A DNA stretch of 64,000 bases, taken from G963665925 sp050596425 (GTDB lineage Bacteria > Bacillota > Clostridia > Peptostreptococcales > Acidaminobacteraceae). Below the pieces are notes generated by a model. The model was not told the DNA's origin. It made no database searches and saw only the letters and a program-made list of their open reading frames with translations. The position numbers and the translations under genes were made by a program. Below are positions 8,585 through 17,444 of the stretch, piece after piece. The stretch is from positions 2,108,001 through 2,172,000 of the forward strand of contig NZ_CP192292.1 of the NCBI RefSeq assembly GCF_050596425.1. Direction: 5' to 3'. Position 1 is the first letter of the stretch, and each line of letters starts with the position of its first letter.

Positions 8585-8720
8585 ACATGCACCTCCTTTT
8601 TAGCTATATACCCGGAAAATCAGCCATCATAGGGTTTTATAAAAAATAAAGACAGAGTCTGAAAGTAATAGTCAAACACGTATTCGTTCAATTTATTTTA
8701 ATGTTTCAGTCTCATTACAA

Positions 8721-8763
8721 TCCTCTACTAAATCTTGACCCAGAATAGAGGAGGGCGTATTAT
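8721..8763 (+). promoter_or_regulatory. ABC exporter promoter with inverted repeat
   Basis: TTGACC (8735-8740), 17-base spacer, TATTAT (8758-8763). A perfect inverted repeat TCCTCTA (8721-8727) / TAGAGGA (8746-8752) brackets the -35 element, as expected for an operator. The regulator is unknown. Confidence 0.62.
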
Positions 8764-8811
8764 TATTTTGGTACACGAAATAATTTTATTTATTATGAGG
8801 GAGGAATGACT

Positions 8812-10581
8812 ATGGATTTTCAAAAGATTAAACGTTTTACTAAATACTACAGGCCTCATAAAACATTATTTGCAATTGACTTATTCTGCGCTTTTGCATT
8901 ATCATCACTGGATTTGATACTACCAGTTCTGTCGAAGACAATGGTTAATGATGTTATCGTCGAGGGCCGTCTTGACAAGGTCGTGCAAATTGGAGTTGCC
9001 CTTGTTGTGGTTTATATTCTTCAAGCAGGCTTCGGCTACTTTATAAACTACTGGGGTCATGTGATGGGATCACGGATCGAGTATGATTTAAGAAAAGATA
9101 TTTTTAATCACATTCAAACCTTGCCGCACTCATTTTTCGATAAGAACCAGACGGGACAGATTATGTCACGGATCGTCAATGACTTAGAAAGACTTTCTGA
9201 ATTTGCCCACCATGGTCCAGAGGATTTGTTTATATCTCTGGTAATGTTTATAGGTGCTGTTGGAATCATGATGTCATACGAATGGAAATTGGCACTGGTT
9301 GTAGTGGTTTTTATTCCTATTATGCTGACATTTGCCATAAAGAAAAGAATGGGTATGTCCTCTGCGTTTGCAGAACTTAGAAAGCGGATTGCCGAAATCA
9401 ATGGCAACTTGGAAAACAGCTTGGCGGGTATACGTGTGGTAAAGGCCTTTGCCAATGAAAATTTTGAAAAGAAGAAATTTGATGAAGGCAACACGAGTTA
9501 CAGAGACAGTATGAAAGTTGCTTTTAAGGCCATTGCGGATTTTGTAACAGGTATAAATTTTATGATCGGCCTTTTAAACACCACGGTTCTTACATATGGA
9601 GGCTATTTGGTTATACAGGAACAGATGGATGTGGGATCCCTTCTTGCATTTATGCTCCTGGTCAATTTCTTTATGAATCCAGTAAGACGCCTGGTGACAT
9701 TCGTAGAAGAATACCAAAGAAGTATGACAGGCTTTGATCGTTTCCTTGAAATCATGGATACAAGACCTGATATAGAGGACGATGAAAAAGCTGTGGCTTT
9801 TGATATTATAGATGGCAATATTGCATTTGAAAATGTCACATTCCAGTACGAAAATGATGACACCAAGGTTCTTCAGAATATGAACCTCAAGATAGAGTCG
9901 GGCAAGACCCTTGCCCTTGTTGGACCTTCCGGGGGAGGCAAGACGACGCTCAGTCATCTGCTCCCAAGATTCTATGATGTTTCAAAGGGCGCTATCACAA
10001 TAGACGGTCATGACATCCGCACCTTTAAACTATCAAATTTGAGAAGACATATTGGGATCGTTCAGCAGCAGGTCTTTCTTTTTACGGGGACCATTCGTGA
10101 CAATATTGCCTACGGAAGAATTGGGGCCACTGATGAAGAAATAATCAGTGCGGCGAAGAAGGCTCGGATTCATGACTTTATAGTGAACCTTCCTGAAGGG
10201 TATGATTCCCAAGTTGGGGAGAAAGGTGTAATGCTTTCAGGCGGACAAAAACAGCGAATTTCTATTGCCAGAGTCTTTCTGAAAAATCCGTCCATCCTTA
10301 TTCTTGATGAAGCCACGTCAGCCCTAGATAATGAGACAGAAATAAAGATTCAAGAGGCTCTGGATGAACTTTCTAAAGACAGGACAACCATTGTGATTGC
10401 CCATAGACTTTCAACCATTCGTGGAGCAGATGAAATAGTTGTTCTCACGGATAAAGGCATTGAGGAAAAGGGAAGTCATGATGTGCTTCTTAAAAACAAT
10501 AGACTTTATACAAAATTATACAAGGCTCAATTTAAAGGCTTTATGCCGGATGAATTGATTGAAAAAGCAAAAACAGTATAA
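8812..10581 (+). CDS. ABC exporter half-transporter (MsbA/MdlB type)
   Basis: The protein of about 589 residues fuses six membrane segments (residues about 15-310, with the coupling-region motif NDLERLSEFAH) to an ATPase. Walker A is GPSGGGKTT, the Q-loop IVQQQVFLF, signature LSGGQKQR, Walker B ILILDEATSALD and the H-loop IAHRLST. Such half-transporters act as homodimers exporting lipids or drugs; the substrate cannot be read from sequence. ATG 8812 is favoured because GAGGGAGG ends 7 bases before it; ATG 8806 would lie only 2 bases after. It is a single-gene unit with its own promoter and terminator. Confidence 0.92.
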   Translation: MDFQKIKRFTKYYRPHKTLFAIDLFCAFALSSLDLILPVLSKTMVNDVIVEGRLDKVVQIGVALVVVYILQAGFGYFINYWGHVMGSRIEYDLRKDIFNHIQTLPHSFFDKNQTGQIMSRIVNDLERLSEFAHHGPEDLFISLVMFIGAVGIMMSYEWKLALVVVVFIPIMLTFAIKKRMGMSSAFAELRKRIAEINGNLENSLAGIRVVKAFANENFEKKKFDEGNTSYRDSMKVAFKAIADFVTGINFMIGLLNTTVLTYGGYLVIQEQMDVGSLLAFMLLVNFFMNPVRRLVTFVEEYQRSMTGFDRFLEIMDTRPDIEDDEKAVAFDIIDGNIAFENVTFQYENDDTKVLQNMNLKIESGKTLALVGPSGGGKTTLSHLLPRFYDVSKGAITIDGHDIRTFKLSNLRRHIGIVQQQVFLFTGTIRDNIAYGRIGATDEEIISAAKKARIHDFIVNLPEGYDSQVGEKGVMLSGGQKQRISIARVFLKNPSILILDEATSALDNETEIKIQEALDELSKDRTTIVIAHRLSTIRGADEIVVLTDKGIEEKGSHDVLLKNNRLYTKLYKAQFKGFMPDELIEKAKTV

Positions 10582-10590
10582 TGTAAAATC

Positions 10591-10637
10591 AAATGCCCAT
10601 CTTAAGAGCCTAGACGCTCTAATAAAGATGGGCATTT
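10591..10637. terminator. Bidirectional terminator
   Basis: AAATGCCCATCTT (10591-10603) pairs with AAGATGGGCATTT (10625-10637), with an inner AGAGC/GCTCT stem, between the converging ABC exporter and GntR genes. Confidence 0.82.
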
Positions 10638-10651
10638 CTATATAAGTGACT

Positions 10652-11338
10652 TTACTGCCAAATATCAAAAATGAGTTGAAATATAGTTTCATTAAGTGCA
10701 TAGGCGGTTTCTTCCTTGTTTGTTTTAAGCTGATGAAGCAGGCTGGTAAAGAGCCTAAGAAGTGTATGGTAAGCCGAATCCCGTTCAACCAGTTCAACAC
10801 CTATATCACGCAGGGCTTTCTCACAAGAGTTGACAAATGCCAGATAAAAAGGATTAACAGCGGCCTGGGCCAAAGTTTTATAAAGGTTTACGAAGGCCTC
10901 GGCCTTTAAGCACTTATCCTTTTCACGCATGGCTTCAGCCAGTGCATCTTTAACCAGTTCAAGTTTGGCCTTATACTCAGACCTTGAAATATCAGCAATA
11001 ATCATATCCGTATGCCCTTTTAATAAATTTATAATAGCATCCCGATTGGAATGACTGATTTCGCGACCATAACAGTCCACTAGGCCATTAATAAGTGAAA
11101 GGGGAGCATACTTTTTATAATCAATCACCCGAGCACCCTGTCTGGGTATAATGTTAATGAGACCGCGTTCCTCAAGACGAATAAGAATATTGTGAACCAC
11201 TGGTCTGCTGATCTTTAGCTCATCAGCCAAGTTTCTCTCTGAAGGTAAAAAGTCCCCTGGACTCATTTGTCCTGTAAGTATTCGTGCTTCAAGTTCCTTG
11301 AGAAGAACTTGTTCTGTGCTTTTTTTATTTCTTGTCAT
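10652..11338 (-). CDS. GntR-family regulator, FCD (FadR/LldR) subgroup
   Basis: The 228-residue protein has an N-terminal winged helix (residues about 8-75, with PSERNLADELKISRPVVHNIL and EERGLI) and an all-helical C-terminal ligand domain of FCD type. FCD regulators usually sense organic acids or acyl-CoA. The palindrome TGGTCTGACCA at 11350-11360 matches the known FCD operator pattern TNGTNNNACNA and lies immediately upstream of the gene's Shine-Dalgarno sequence, so autoregulation is likely. No obvious catabolic operon adjoins it; the converging ABC exporter is a possible but unproven target. Confidence 0.86.
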   Translation of the reverse strand: MTRNKKSTEQVLLKELEARILTGQMSPGDFLPSERNLADELKISRPVVHNILIRLEERGLINIIPRQGARVIDYKKYAPLSLINGLVDCYGREISHSNRDAIINLLKGHTDMIIADISRSEYKAKLELVKDALAEAMREKDKCLKAEAFVNLYKTLAQAAVNPFYLAFVNSCEKALRDIGVELVERDSAYHTLLRLFTSLLHQLKTNKEETAYALNETIFQLIFDIWQ

Positions 11339-11349
11339 AGTATCCCTCC

Positions 11350-11360
11350 TGGTCTGACCA
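11350..11360 (-). promoter_or_regulatory. FCD-type GntR operator
   Basis: TGGT-CTG-ACCA, a perfect 11-base palindrome of the FadR/LldR class. It sits directly before the GGAGG ribosome binding site of the GntR gene, so bound repressor would block elongation and leave the mRNA start region occupied. Confidence 0.65.
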
Positions 11361-11528
11361 CAATATTTTTACCCCATAGAATTGAATTAAAGCAGAAGCT
11401 GTGCAATATCACCATAGAGATAGTTGGATATATCTTGGTTTATAAAGAGAAGGCTCTTGAGTGGGATTTTATATGTCGTAAGGGTATGAATGTTTAAAGA
11501 AGGTGACAAATCCAGGGGGGGAAGTAAA

Positions 11529-11906
11529 ATGGAGAAAATATTGATTGTTGACGACAATCCAATGAACATAGATGTTTTCAAAGAAGCACTGGGCCATGCG
11601 TGGGATATTCATGTGGCCACATCTTTTACAGAGGCCTTTAAAGCTCTGGAAACTCAGAATGTAAAACTTATTGTTCTTGATGTGATCTTAAAAGAAGGTC
11701 GAGCTTTTGATTTTATAGCAAAACTCAGTGAGTTGGACACAAGAGGCAAAGTGCCTATTGTCTTTCTAGCCTCTATGGAGGAACGTCATGAAATGCATAG
11801 GGCCATGCGTTTAGGTGGGGTGGACTACATTTTTAAGCCGCTGGATATTCAAGAAATTCAACTGACATTGAGAAATCAAATGAAGCTTATTGATGACCTG
11901 GATTGA
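11529..11906 (+). CDS. Stand-alone response regulator receiver domain
   Basis: The protein of about 125 residues is a single receiver domain: acidic pair in ILIVDDNP, phosphoacceptor Asp in LIVLDVILKEG, conserved Ser in VFLASM and Lys in YIFKPLD. No output domain is present, so it would act by protein contact or as a phosphate relay. ATG 11529 is chosen because GGGGGGG at 11515-11521 lies 7 bases upstream; an in-frame ATG at 11490 lacks a good site. No kinase is adjacent. The 11907-12240 stretch behind it holds a palindrome TTGGAAGCTTCCAG (12084-12097) and nothing else recognised. Confidence 0.86.
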   Translation: MEKILIVDDNPMNIDVFKEALGHAWDIHVATSFTEAFKALETQNVKLIVLDVILKEGRAFDFIAKLSELDTRGKVPIVFLASMEERHEMHRAMRLGGVDYIFKPLDIQEIQLTLRNQMKLIDDLD

Positions 11907-12247
11907 TTAAGAGGTGAGAGCATATATTAAGGCAAAGAACCAGGGGTGATGTTTGAAAATAATAAAAAGAGCATGATGATATTTGAGAGAATGGGGACAA
12001 TGTCATTTGGTGACTATTGATGCATATGGTGTAATGAATATTCATAAAAGGGGAAAACGATTTTCAAAATGATCCAATGAGAGTTGGAAGCTTCCAGCGA
12101 GAAAAAAATTTTTAAAAATAGAAAAAAGTTCATCTCTAATTACGAAAATAAGTGAAATGAATGGTTGTAAGCTGTTCGTAGCTGTGAAAATTCTCTTTAA
12201 AATATGTCATAATCGTAACTTTTGTAAAAAGAATATTGAAAAATGTG

Positions 12248-12276
12248 TTGACAGAATATTTTATATGGACTAACAT
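12248..12276 (+). promoter_or_regulatory. aspS-gatCAB promoter
   Basis: A consensus -35 TTGACA (12248-12253), 17-base spacer and -10 TAACAT (12271-12276) place the start of transcription near 12283, just before the T-box leader. Confidence 0.8.
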
Positions 12277-12282
12277 AGAGTC

Positions 12283-12630
12283 AAATCTTGAATAAACATT
12301 CGAAAGGCAACGATGAGAAGAGTAACGCTTTTAAGAAAGCATGAGCGAGCTAGAGATGGTGAGAGTCTAGCGCTGGATAAAATCGTGAAGAACATCTCTG
12401 AGCTTCCAACCGAAAGTACAAAGGCTTTATCATTTGAAGCTGGACGTATAAGTAGACTTGGACGGAACCAAACCGTTAGATCTTGGTAGGTATCGAGACA
12501 GATTAAGCCGTCTCCGTACTGATAAAGTGGGCTTAACAGCCAATTTGGGTGGCACCGCGGAAGTGTAAATATAACCTTTCGTCCCAGTGTAGGAGAATAT
12601 TCTCCTTCACTGAGACGAAAGGTTTTTTTG
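12283..12630 (+). promoter_or_regulatory. T-box riboswitch, Asn specifier
   Basis: The leader contains the T-box core GGGTGGCACCGCGG (12547-12560) that captures the free tRNA acceptor end. It also holds a strong terminator (AACCTTTCGTC 12573-12583 with GACGAAAGGTT 12614-12624 and a T7 run). The specifier loop shows the paired AGTA (about 12320-12324) and GAA (12387-12389) S-turn motifs, followed by AAC at 12391-12393 and an unpaired A, so the most likely codon is AAC, Asn. Uncharged tRNA(Asn) would prevent termination and switch on the operon that makes Asn-tRNA(Asn). Confidence 0.92.
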
Positions 12631-12711
12631 TGTTCAAATAAAGAACTTGTCGATCTCAATTCGAATGTCAATCAAGTGCGGTATCAATAAGAGATGATTT
12701 GAGGAGGCAAA

Positions 12712-14007
12712 ATGATGAAAAAGCTATTTGTAAAAGACTTGAAAGACATGGCAGATGAGAGCGTTACAGTAAAGGGTTGGATTCATAAAATAAGAAAAAT
12801 GAAGGGGTTTGCCTTTGTTATATTAAGAGATAAATCTGGTCTTGTTCAACTGGTTATCGATGAAGGCGAAATGCTTGAAGCTATTGCCCACGAAACCACA
12901 GTAGAAGTATCGGGCCTTGTTGGCAAGAACCCCAAAGCACCGATGGGGGTTGAAGTTGTCGTAAAGGACTTGAAGGTTCTAGGTAAGGCGCATTACGATC
13001 TACTGCCTTTTGCGATTAACGGCAGGGATATTGATGCAACACTTGAGAAGCAACTAGATCACAGACATTTATCCATGCGTCGTGCAGACAGACGTGCAAT
13101 TTTCACAGTTCAAGCAGAAATTGTAGAAGGCTTTCGTCAGTTTTTAAGAAGCCAGTCCTTTGCTGAAATTCACACACCTAAGATCATTGCCAGTGAAACG
13201 GAGGGTGGATCAGAGGTCTTCACAGTGGACTATTTTGGAAAGAGGACATTCTTGGCTCAAAGTCCACAGTTTTACAAGCAAATGATGGTTGGAGCGGGCT
13301 TTGAAAGAGTCTTTGAAATTGGGCACGCTTATAGGGCAGAACTCCACAGCACATGGAGACACCTCAATGAGTACGTCAGTTTAGATGTTGAAATGGGCTT
13401 TATAGACGACGAATATGATCTCATGGAATTAGAAGAAGATCTTTTAAAGTTCATTTTGAGTCATCTTGAAAAATCATGTCAGGCTGAACTTGAACTTCTT
13501 AAAGTGGACCTGCCAAAGATCGATAAGATTCCACGTATGCCACTTGAAGAAGCTAGAGATCTCTTACTTGAAGAGTTCGGACATCCGTCTCCAAAAGGCA
13601 ACATAGATGCAGATGGAGAAAAAATACTAGCTAAATTCATAAAAGAAGAATACGGATCTGACTTTGTATTCCTAACAAAATATCCTGCGGCAAAAAGACC
13701 AGCCTACACAATGCCGGACGAGGACCATGAGGGTATGACAAAGAGCTTTGACCTTATATTCAAGGGCCTTGAAATCACAACGGGCGGTCAACGTATCCAT
13801 GACTACGAAATGTTGGTGAAAAGCTTTGAAGACGCTGGTATAGATCCAAAAGCCATTGATTTTTATATTGAAAGTTTTAGATATGGCATGCCTCCACATG
13901 GTGGCTTTGCCATCGGTCTTGAAAGAATCACCATGATGATTCTAGGCCTTGACAACATTAGGCATGCAACAATTCTTCCAAGAGATTTGAACAGGGTCAC
14001 ACCATAA
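12712..14007 (+). CDS. aspS: Non-discriminating aspartyl-tRNA synthetase, archaeal type
   Basis: The 431-residue class II synthetase is of the short archaeal/eukaryal type, lacking the GAD insertion of the roughly 590-residue bacterial AspRS. Motif 2 is RVFEIGHAYRAE and motif 3 is GGFAIGLERITMMIL. In the anticodon-binding domain, where discriminating archaeal enzymes have Trp and Lys, this one has His (GWIHK, H25) and Pro (PKAPMG, P77), the residues linked to tRNA(Asn) acceptance. It would charge both tRNA(Asp) and tRNA(Asn) with Asp, and GatCAB from the next three genes would amidate the latter. ATG 12712 and 12715 are both possible after GAGGAGG. Confidence 0.93.
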   Translation: MMKKLFVKDLKDMADESVTVKGWIHKIRKMKGFAFVILRDKSGLVQLVIDEGEMLEAIAHETTVEVSGLVGKNPKAPMGVEVVVKDLKVLGKAHYDLLPFAINGRDIDATLEKQLDHRHLSMRRADRRAIFTVQAEIVEGFRQFLRSQSFAEIHTPKIIASETEGGSEVFTVDYFGKRTFLAQSPQFYKQMMVGAGFERVFEIGHAYRAELHSTWRHLNEYVSLDVEMGFIDDEYDLMELEEDLLKFILSHLEKSCQAELELLKVDLPKIDKIPRMPLEEARDLLLEEFGHPSPKGNIDADGEKILAKFIKEEYGSDFVFLTKYPAAKRPAYTMPDEDHEGMTKSFDLIFKGLEITTGGQRIHDYEMLVKSFEDAGIDPKAIDFYIESFRYGMPPHGGFAIGLERITMMILGLDNIRHATILPRDLNRVTP

Positions 14008-14017
14008 GGAGGACAAT

Positions 14018-14302
14018 ATGGAATTTACGAAAGAAACGGTTAAGTATATAGCCAAGCTATCCAAGCTGGAAATAGATGAAGACAAGCACGAAGCCTTTAA
14101 AGAAGACTTTATAAAAATTATGGATCATTTTCATAATCTTGCAGATGTCAAATTAGAGGATGTTGATATCAATGACCTTGAAGGAAAAAAATCGGTGCTG
14201 CGGTCAGATGATGTCCATAGGTTTGAAGATATTGAGGCACTTACAAGAAATGCCAAGACAATGCGTGATGGATATATCGAAATACCAAAAGTTGTCGATT
14301 AA
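14018..14302 (+). CDS. gatC: Asp-tRNA(Asn)/Glu-tRNA(Gln) amidotransferase subunit C
   Basis: The 94-residue protein has the GatC pattern VKYIAKLSKLEIDEDK near the start and the C-terminal LRSDDVHRFEDIEALTRNAKTMRDGYIEIPKVVD region. GatC is the small chaperone-like subunit that wraps GatA and stabilises the GatCAB heterotrimer. It lies 10 bases after aspS with its own AAGGAGG, inside the T-box controlled operon. Confidence 0.95.
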   Translation: MEFTKETVKYIAKLSKLEIDEDKHEAFKEDFIKIMDHFHNLADVKLEDVDINDLEGKKSVLRSDDVHRFEDIEALTRNAKTMRDGYIEIPKVVD

Positions 14303-14312
14303 GGAGGCAGTT

Positions 14313-15785
14313 ATGGAGCTCAAGGGACTAAGAATTAAAGATATGCAATCAGGACTCACAGAGGGGCGGTTCACTTCTGTAGAACTTCTGGAAGCTGTTT
14401 ATAAAAGAATAGAAGATGCAGATGAAAGCATAGGGGCATTTTTAAGTTTGACAAAGGAAAGTGCCCTTGAAGATGCAAAAGCTTCAGATAAAAGGCGTGA
14501 GGTGGGACAGTCTTTGGGGCCACTAGATGGTATTCCAGTCGCTATAAAAGACAATATCTGTCTTAAAGGCGTACCAGCTACATGTGGGTCCAAAATGCTT
14601 GAAGATTTTTTTCCACCATATGATGCCACTGTTGTAAAAAAGCTTAGGCTTGCAGGTGCGGTTATTGTTGGAAAGACAAATATGGATGAATTTGCAATGG
14701 GATCTTCCACAGAAAACTCCTATTATAAGAAGACAAAAAATCCATGGGACTTAAGCAAGGTTCCAGGAGGTTCATCGGGTGGTGCAGCTGCATCGGTTGC
14801 TGCGGGCATGGTTCCAATTAGTTTTGGTTCTGACACTGGAGGCTCAATCCGTCAGCCAGCAGCCTTTTGCGGGGCTGTTGGTCTTAAGCCAACCTATGGC
14901 CGTGTGTCAAGATATGGCCTCATAGCTTATGGGTCATCACTTGATCAAATTGGACCTATCGCACCAAGTGTTGAGGAGGTAGCCACTGCTTTTGAAGCTG
15001 TTGCCGGCATGGATCGTTACGATGGAACCAGTCTTCATAGCTCTTTGGAAAAAGATTTTATTGAACTCGTAAAATCGGGAGCTAAGGGGTTAAAAGTCGC
15101 TATTCCAAAAGAATACTTTGGTGAAGGACTGGACCCTGAAATTAAGGCAAGTATTTTACAGGCAGCCAAAGCATTAGAAGCTCTTGGTGTTACAGTTGAC
15201 TATGTTAGTCTGCCTCTTGAAGATGCGGCCCTATCAGCCTATTATGTTGTAGCCAGTGCGGAGGCGAGTTCAAACTTGGCAAGATTTGATGGCATTCGCT
15301 ATGGTTATCGCACACAAGACTATGACACAGTGGATGAACTTATGATTAAGTCGCGTTCAGAAGGCTTTGGTGAAGAGGTTAAGCGCCGAATTATGATAGG
15401 AACTTATGCCCTTTCCAGTGGCTACTATGATGCATACTATAAAAAAGCCATGCAGTACCGGAAAACAATGGAAGCTGCTTTTGACAAGGTGTTTGAAGAC
15501 TATGACGCTGTTTTAAGTCCCGCATCTCCAGTTCTCCCATTTAATATAGGAGAGAAATCAGATGACCCATTGGCCATGTATATGGCGGACATTTATACGG
15601 TTAATATCAACATGGCGGGCTTGCCAGCCCTTGCTATGCCGTGTGGTATGAGTCAAGCGGGCCTACCGATAGGCATGCAACTCATTGGAAAAAAACTTGA
15701 AGAATCTACTATTTTACGAATAGCTTATGATTTAGAATCAAAGCTTGGGCTTTGTAAGACAGCCTACGAAAGGGAGGGAGCATAA
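14313..15785 (+). CDS. gatA: Aminoacyl-tRNA amidotransferase subunit A
   Basis: The protein of about 490 residues is an amidase-signature enzyme. The Ser-cisSer-Lys triad is visible in VAIKDN (Lys), GSDTGGS (cis-Ser) and the glycine-rich PGGSSGG. It releases ammonia from glutamine for transfer to Asp-tRNA(Asn). ATG 14313 is right because AAGGAGG at 14301-14307 precedes it; the longer open frame back to 14160 only overlaps gatC out of frame. It overlaps gatB by one base (TAATG). Confidence 0.97.
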   Translation: MELKGLRIKDMQSGLTEGRFTSVELLEAVYKRIEDADESIGAFLSLTKESALEDAKASDKRREVGQSLGPLDGIPVAIKDNICLKGVPATCGSKMLEDFFPPYDATVVKKLRLAGAVIVGKTNMDEFAMGSSTENSYYKKTKNPWDLSKVPGGSSGGAAASVAAGMVPISFGSDTGGSIRQPAAFCGAVGLKPTYGRVSRYGLIAYGSSLDQIGPIAPSVEEVATAFEAVAGMDRYDGTSLHSSLEKDFIELVKSGAKGLKVAIPKEYFGEGLDPEIKASILQAAKALEALGVTVDYVSLPLEDAALSAYYVVASAEASSNLARFDGIRYGYRTQDYDTVDELMIKSRSEGFGEEVKRRIMIGTYALSSGYYDAYYKKAMQYRKTMEAAFDKVFEDYDAVLSPASPVLPFNIGEKSDDPLAMYMADIYTVNINMAGLPALAMPCGMSQAGLPIGMQLIGKKLEESTILRIAYDLESKLGLCKTAYEREGA

Positions 15786-17218
15786 TGAGCTATGAAGCGG
15801 TTATAGGTCTAGAAATTCACGTTGAGCTCGATACAGAATCTAAAATATTCTGCGGGTGTCCGACAACATTTGGAGCTGCTCCCAATACAAATGTATGTCC
15901 CATATGTATGGGCATGCCTGGTACACTCCCCGTTCTAAATGAAGATGTGGTAAAGCTGGCTATAAAGGCCGGAATTGCAATGGATTGTGACATCAGCATG
16001 ACCAACAAGACAGATAGAAAAAACTACTTTTATCCTGATTTGCCAAAGGCTTATCAGATTTCACAGTATGACATGCCTATATGTGAAAAAGGTCAGATCA
16101 AGTTTGATCTTGATGGGCAAGAGAAAACTGTGGGCATTACAAGAATTCATATTGAAGAAGACCCAGGGAAGATGATCCATACAGATGATGGCGTTTCACT
16201 GGTGGATTATAATAGATCAGGCGTTGCCCTGATAGAAATTGTTTCAGAGCCTGATATTCGAAGCGCTGAAGAAGCTGTGGCTTTTCTTAAAACCCTAAAG
16301 TCCATTCTTCAGTATTCCGAAATCTCCGATTGCCGGATGGAGCAAGGTTCCCTTCGCTGTGACGCGAATATTTCCATACGAGATCATGGTGAAAATGTAC
16401 TGAACACTAAGGTGGAAATTAAAAACTTGAACAGTTTTAAAGAAGTTGGAAAGGCCCTGCAAAAAGAATATAAACGCCAGTCGGACTTAAGAAGATTCGG
16501 CGAGAGTCATAAAATAAAGCAGGAAACGAGAAAGTGGGATGCTGCAAAAGGAAGAACCATGACCATGCGTACAAAAGAAGATGCCCATGATTATAGATTT
16601 TTCCCAGAACCAGATTTGCCACCAATTATTCTTGAGAAATCTCAAATTGAAGCGGCCCATCATTCCCTTCCTGAGTTGCCAGATGAAAAGCGACTACGTT
16701 TTCACGATGTCTATGAATTGACTTCACAAGAAGTTGAAGTCCTCATTTCTGAAAAATATATTGCGGATTATTTTGAGAAAGTTGTCGAGTACGGCGCATC
16801 ACCAAAAAAAGCTTCAAACTGGGTTGTGGTGGAAGGATTAAGACTGGTTAAGGCTCTAGGGAGTCAAGACATTCCTGTTAAACCAGGGCACTTGGCAAAA
16901 CTTATCGAGCTCGTTGACGAAGGCACTGTTAGTGTCACAGCGGCAAAAGAGGTTTTTGAGGCTCTTGTTAAGCACGATGAAGACCCGATTGATTTGATTG
17001 AAAGGATGGGACTGCGCCAAAACAACAGCGCTGATGCCCTAGATGATATTCTCACTCAAGTTTTAAAAGATCAGGCTAAGGCTGTAGAAGACTATCATTC
17101 TGGTCGTCCAGAATCTATTGGATTCTTAATGGGCCAGATTATGAAGGCGACAAAAGGACAAGCCAATCCGCGAATGGCTAAGGAAATGCTTATTGAAAAG
17201 CTGGCACAGGAAAAGTAA
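15785..17218 (+). CDS. gatB: Aminoacyl-tRNA amidotransferase subunit B
   Basis: The 477-residue protein starts EAVIGLEIHVELDTESKIFCGC, the GatB signature. It has FYPDLPKAYQISQYD and RMEQGSLRCDANIS in the kinase-like domain and a C-terminal YqeY/tail domain (GFLMGQIMKATKGQANP). GatB activates the tRNA-bound aspartate by phosphorylation and receives ammonia through a channel from GatA. Its start overlaps the gatA stop codon, so the two subunits are translationally coupled. The operon ends at the hairpin near 17313. Confidence 0.97.
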   Translation: MSYEAVIGLEIHVELDTESKIFCGCPTTFGAAPNTNVCPICMGMPGTLPVLNEDVVKLAIKAGIAMDCDISMTNKTDRKNYFYPDLPKAYQISQYDMPICEKGQIKFDLDGQEKTVGITRIHIEEDPGKMIHTDDGVSLVDYNRSGVALIEIVSEPDIRSAEEAVAFLKTLKSILQYSEISDCRMEQGSLRCDANISIRDHGENVLNTKVEIKNLNSFKEVGKALQKEYKRQSDLRRFGESHKIKQETRKWDAAKGRTMTMRTKEDAHDYRFFPEPDLPPIILEKSQIEAAHHSLPELPDEKRLRFHDVYELTSQEVEVLISEKYIADYFEKVVEYGASPKKASNWVVVEGLRLVKALGSQDIPVKPGHLAKLIELVDEGTVSVTAAKEVFEALVKHDEDPIDLIERMGLRQNNSADALDDILTQVLKDQAKAVEDYHSGRPESIGFLMGQIMKATKGQANPRMAKEMLIEKLAQEK

Positions 17219-17312
17219 AATCCATTGTTATGCTTCAATAATATAGAAGAGTGTGTGTTTAGGTGTAGGGCCTGAACACTTAGAACTCGTTAATACTCTA
17301 GTCAAATCTATG

Positions 17313-17355
17313 ACAAAGTGCCCCTTGTTCTGTTTACGGTCAAGGGGCGCTTTGT
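17313..17355 (+). terminator. aspS-gatCAB operon terminator
   Basis: ACAAAGTGCCCCTTG (17313-17327) pairs with CAAGGGGCGCTTTGT (17341-17355), one G-U pair. The U-tract is short, so it may also act as a 3' stabiliser. Confidence 0.65.
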
Positions 17356-17444
17356 GTTTGGTTAATTAAGTTTATCGTTTAAAAAAGTTGAATGTATATA
17401 GATATTGTGTTACCCTTGTTTTATAAATAAAAAGGGGGATGTAC

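Noticed and set aside
9114..9957. Antisense open frames within the ABC exporter gene
   Set aside because: They follow the codon pattern of the real gene on the other strand, have no ribosome binding sites, and resemble no protein family.
14160..14312. Long in-frame extension upstream of gatA
   Set aside because: It only overlaps gatC in another frame; AAGGAGG at 14301-14307 fixes the start at 14313.
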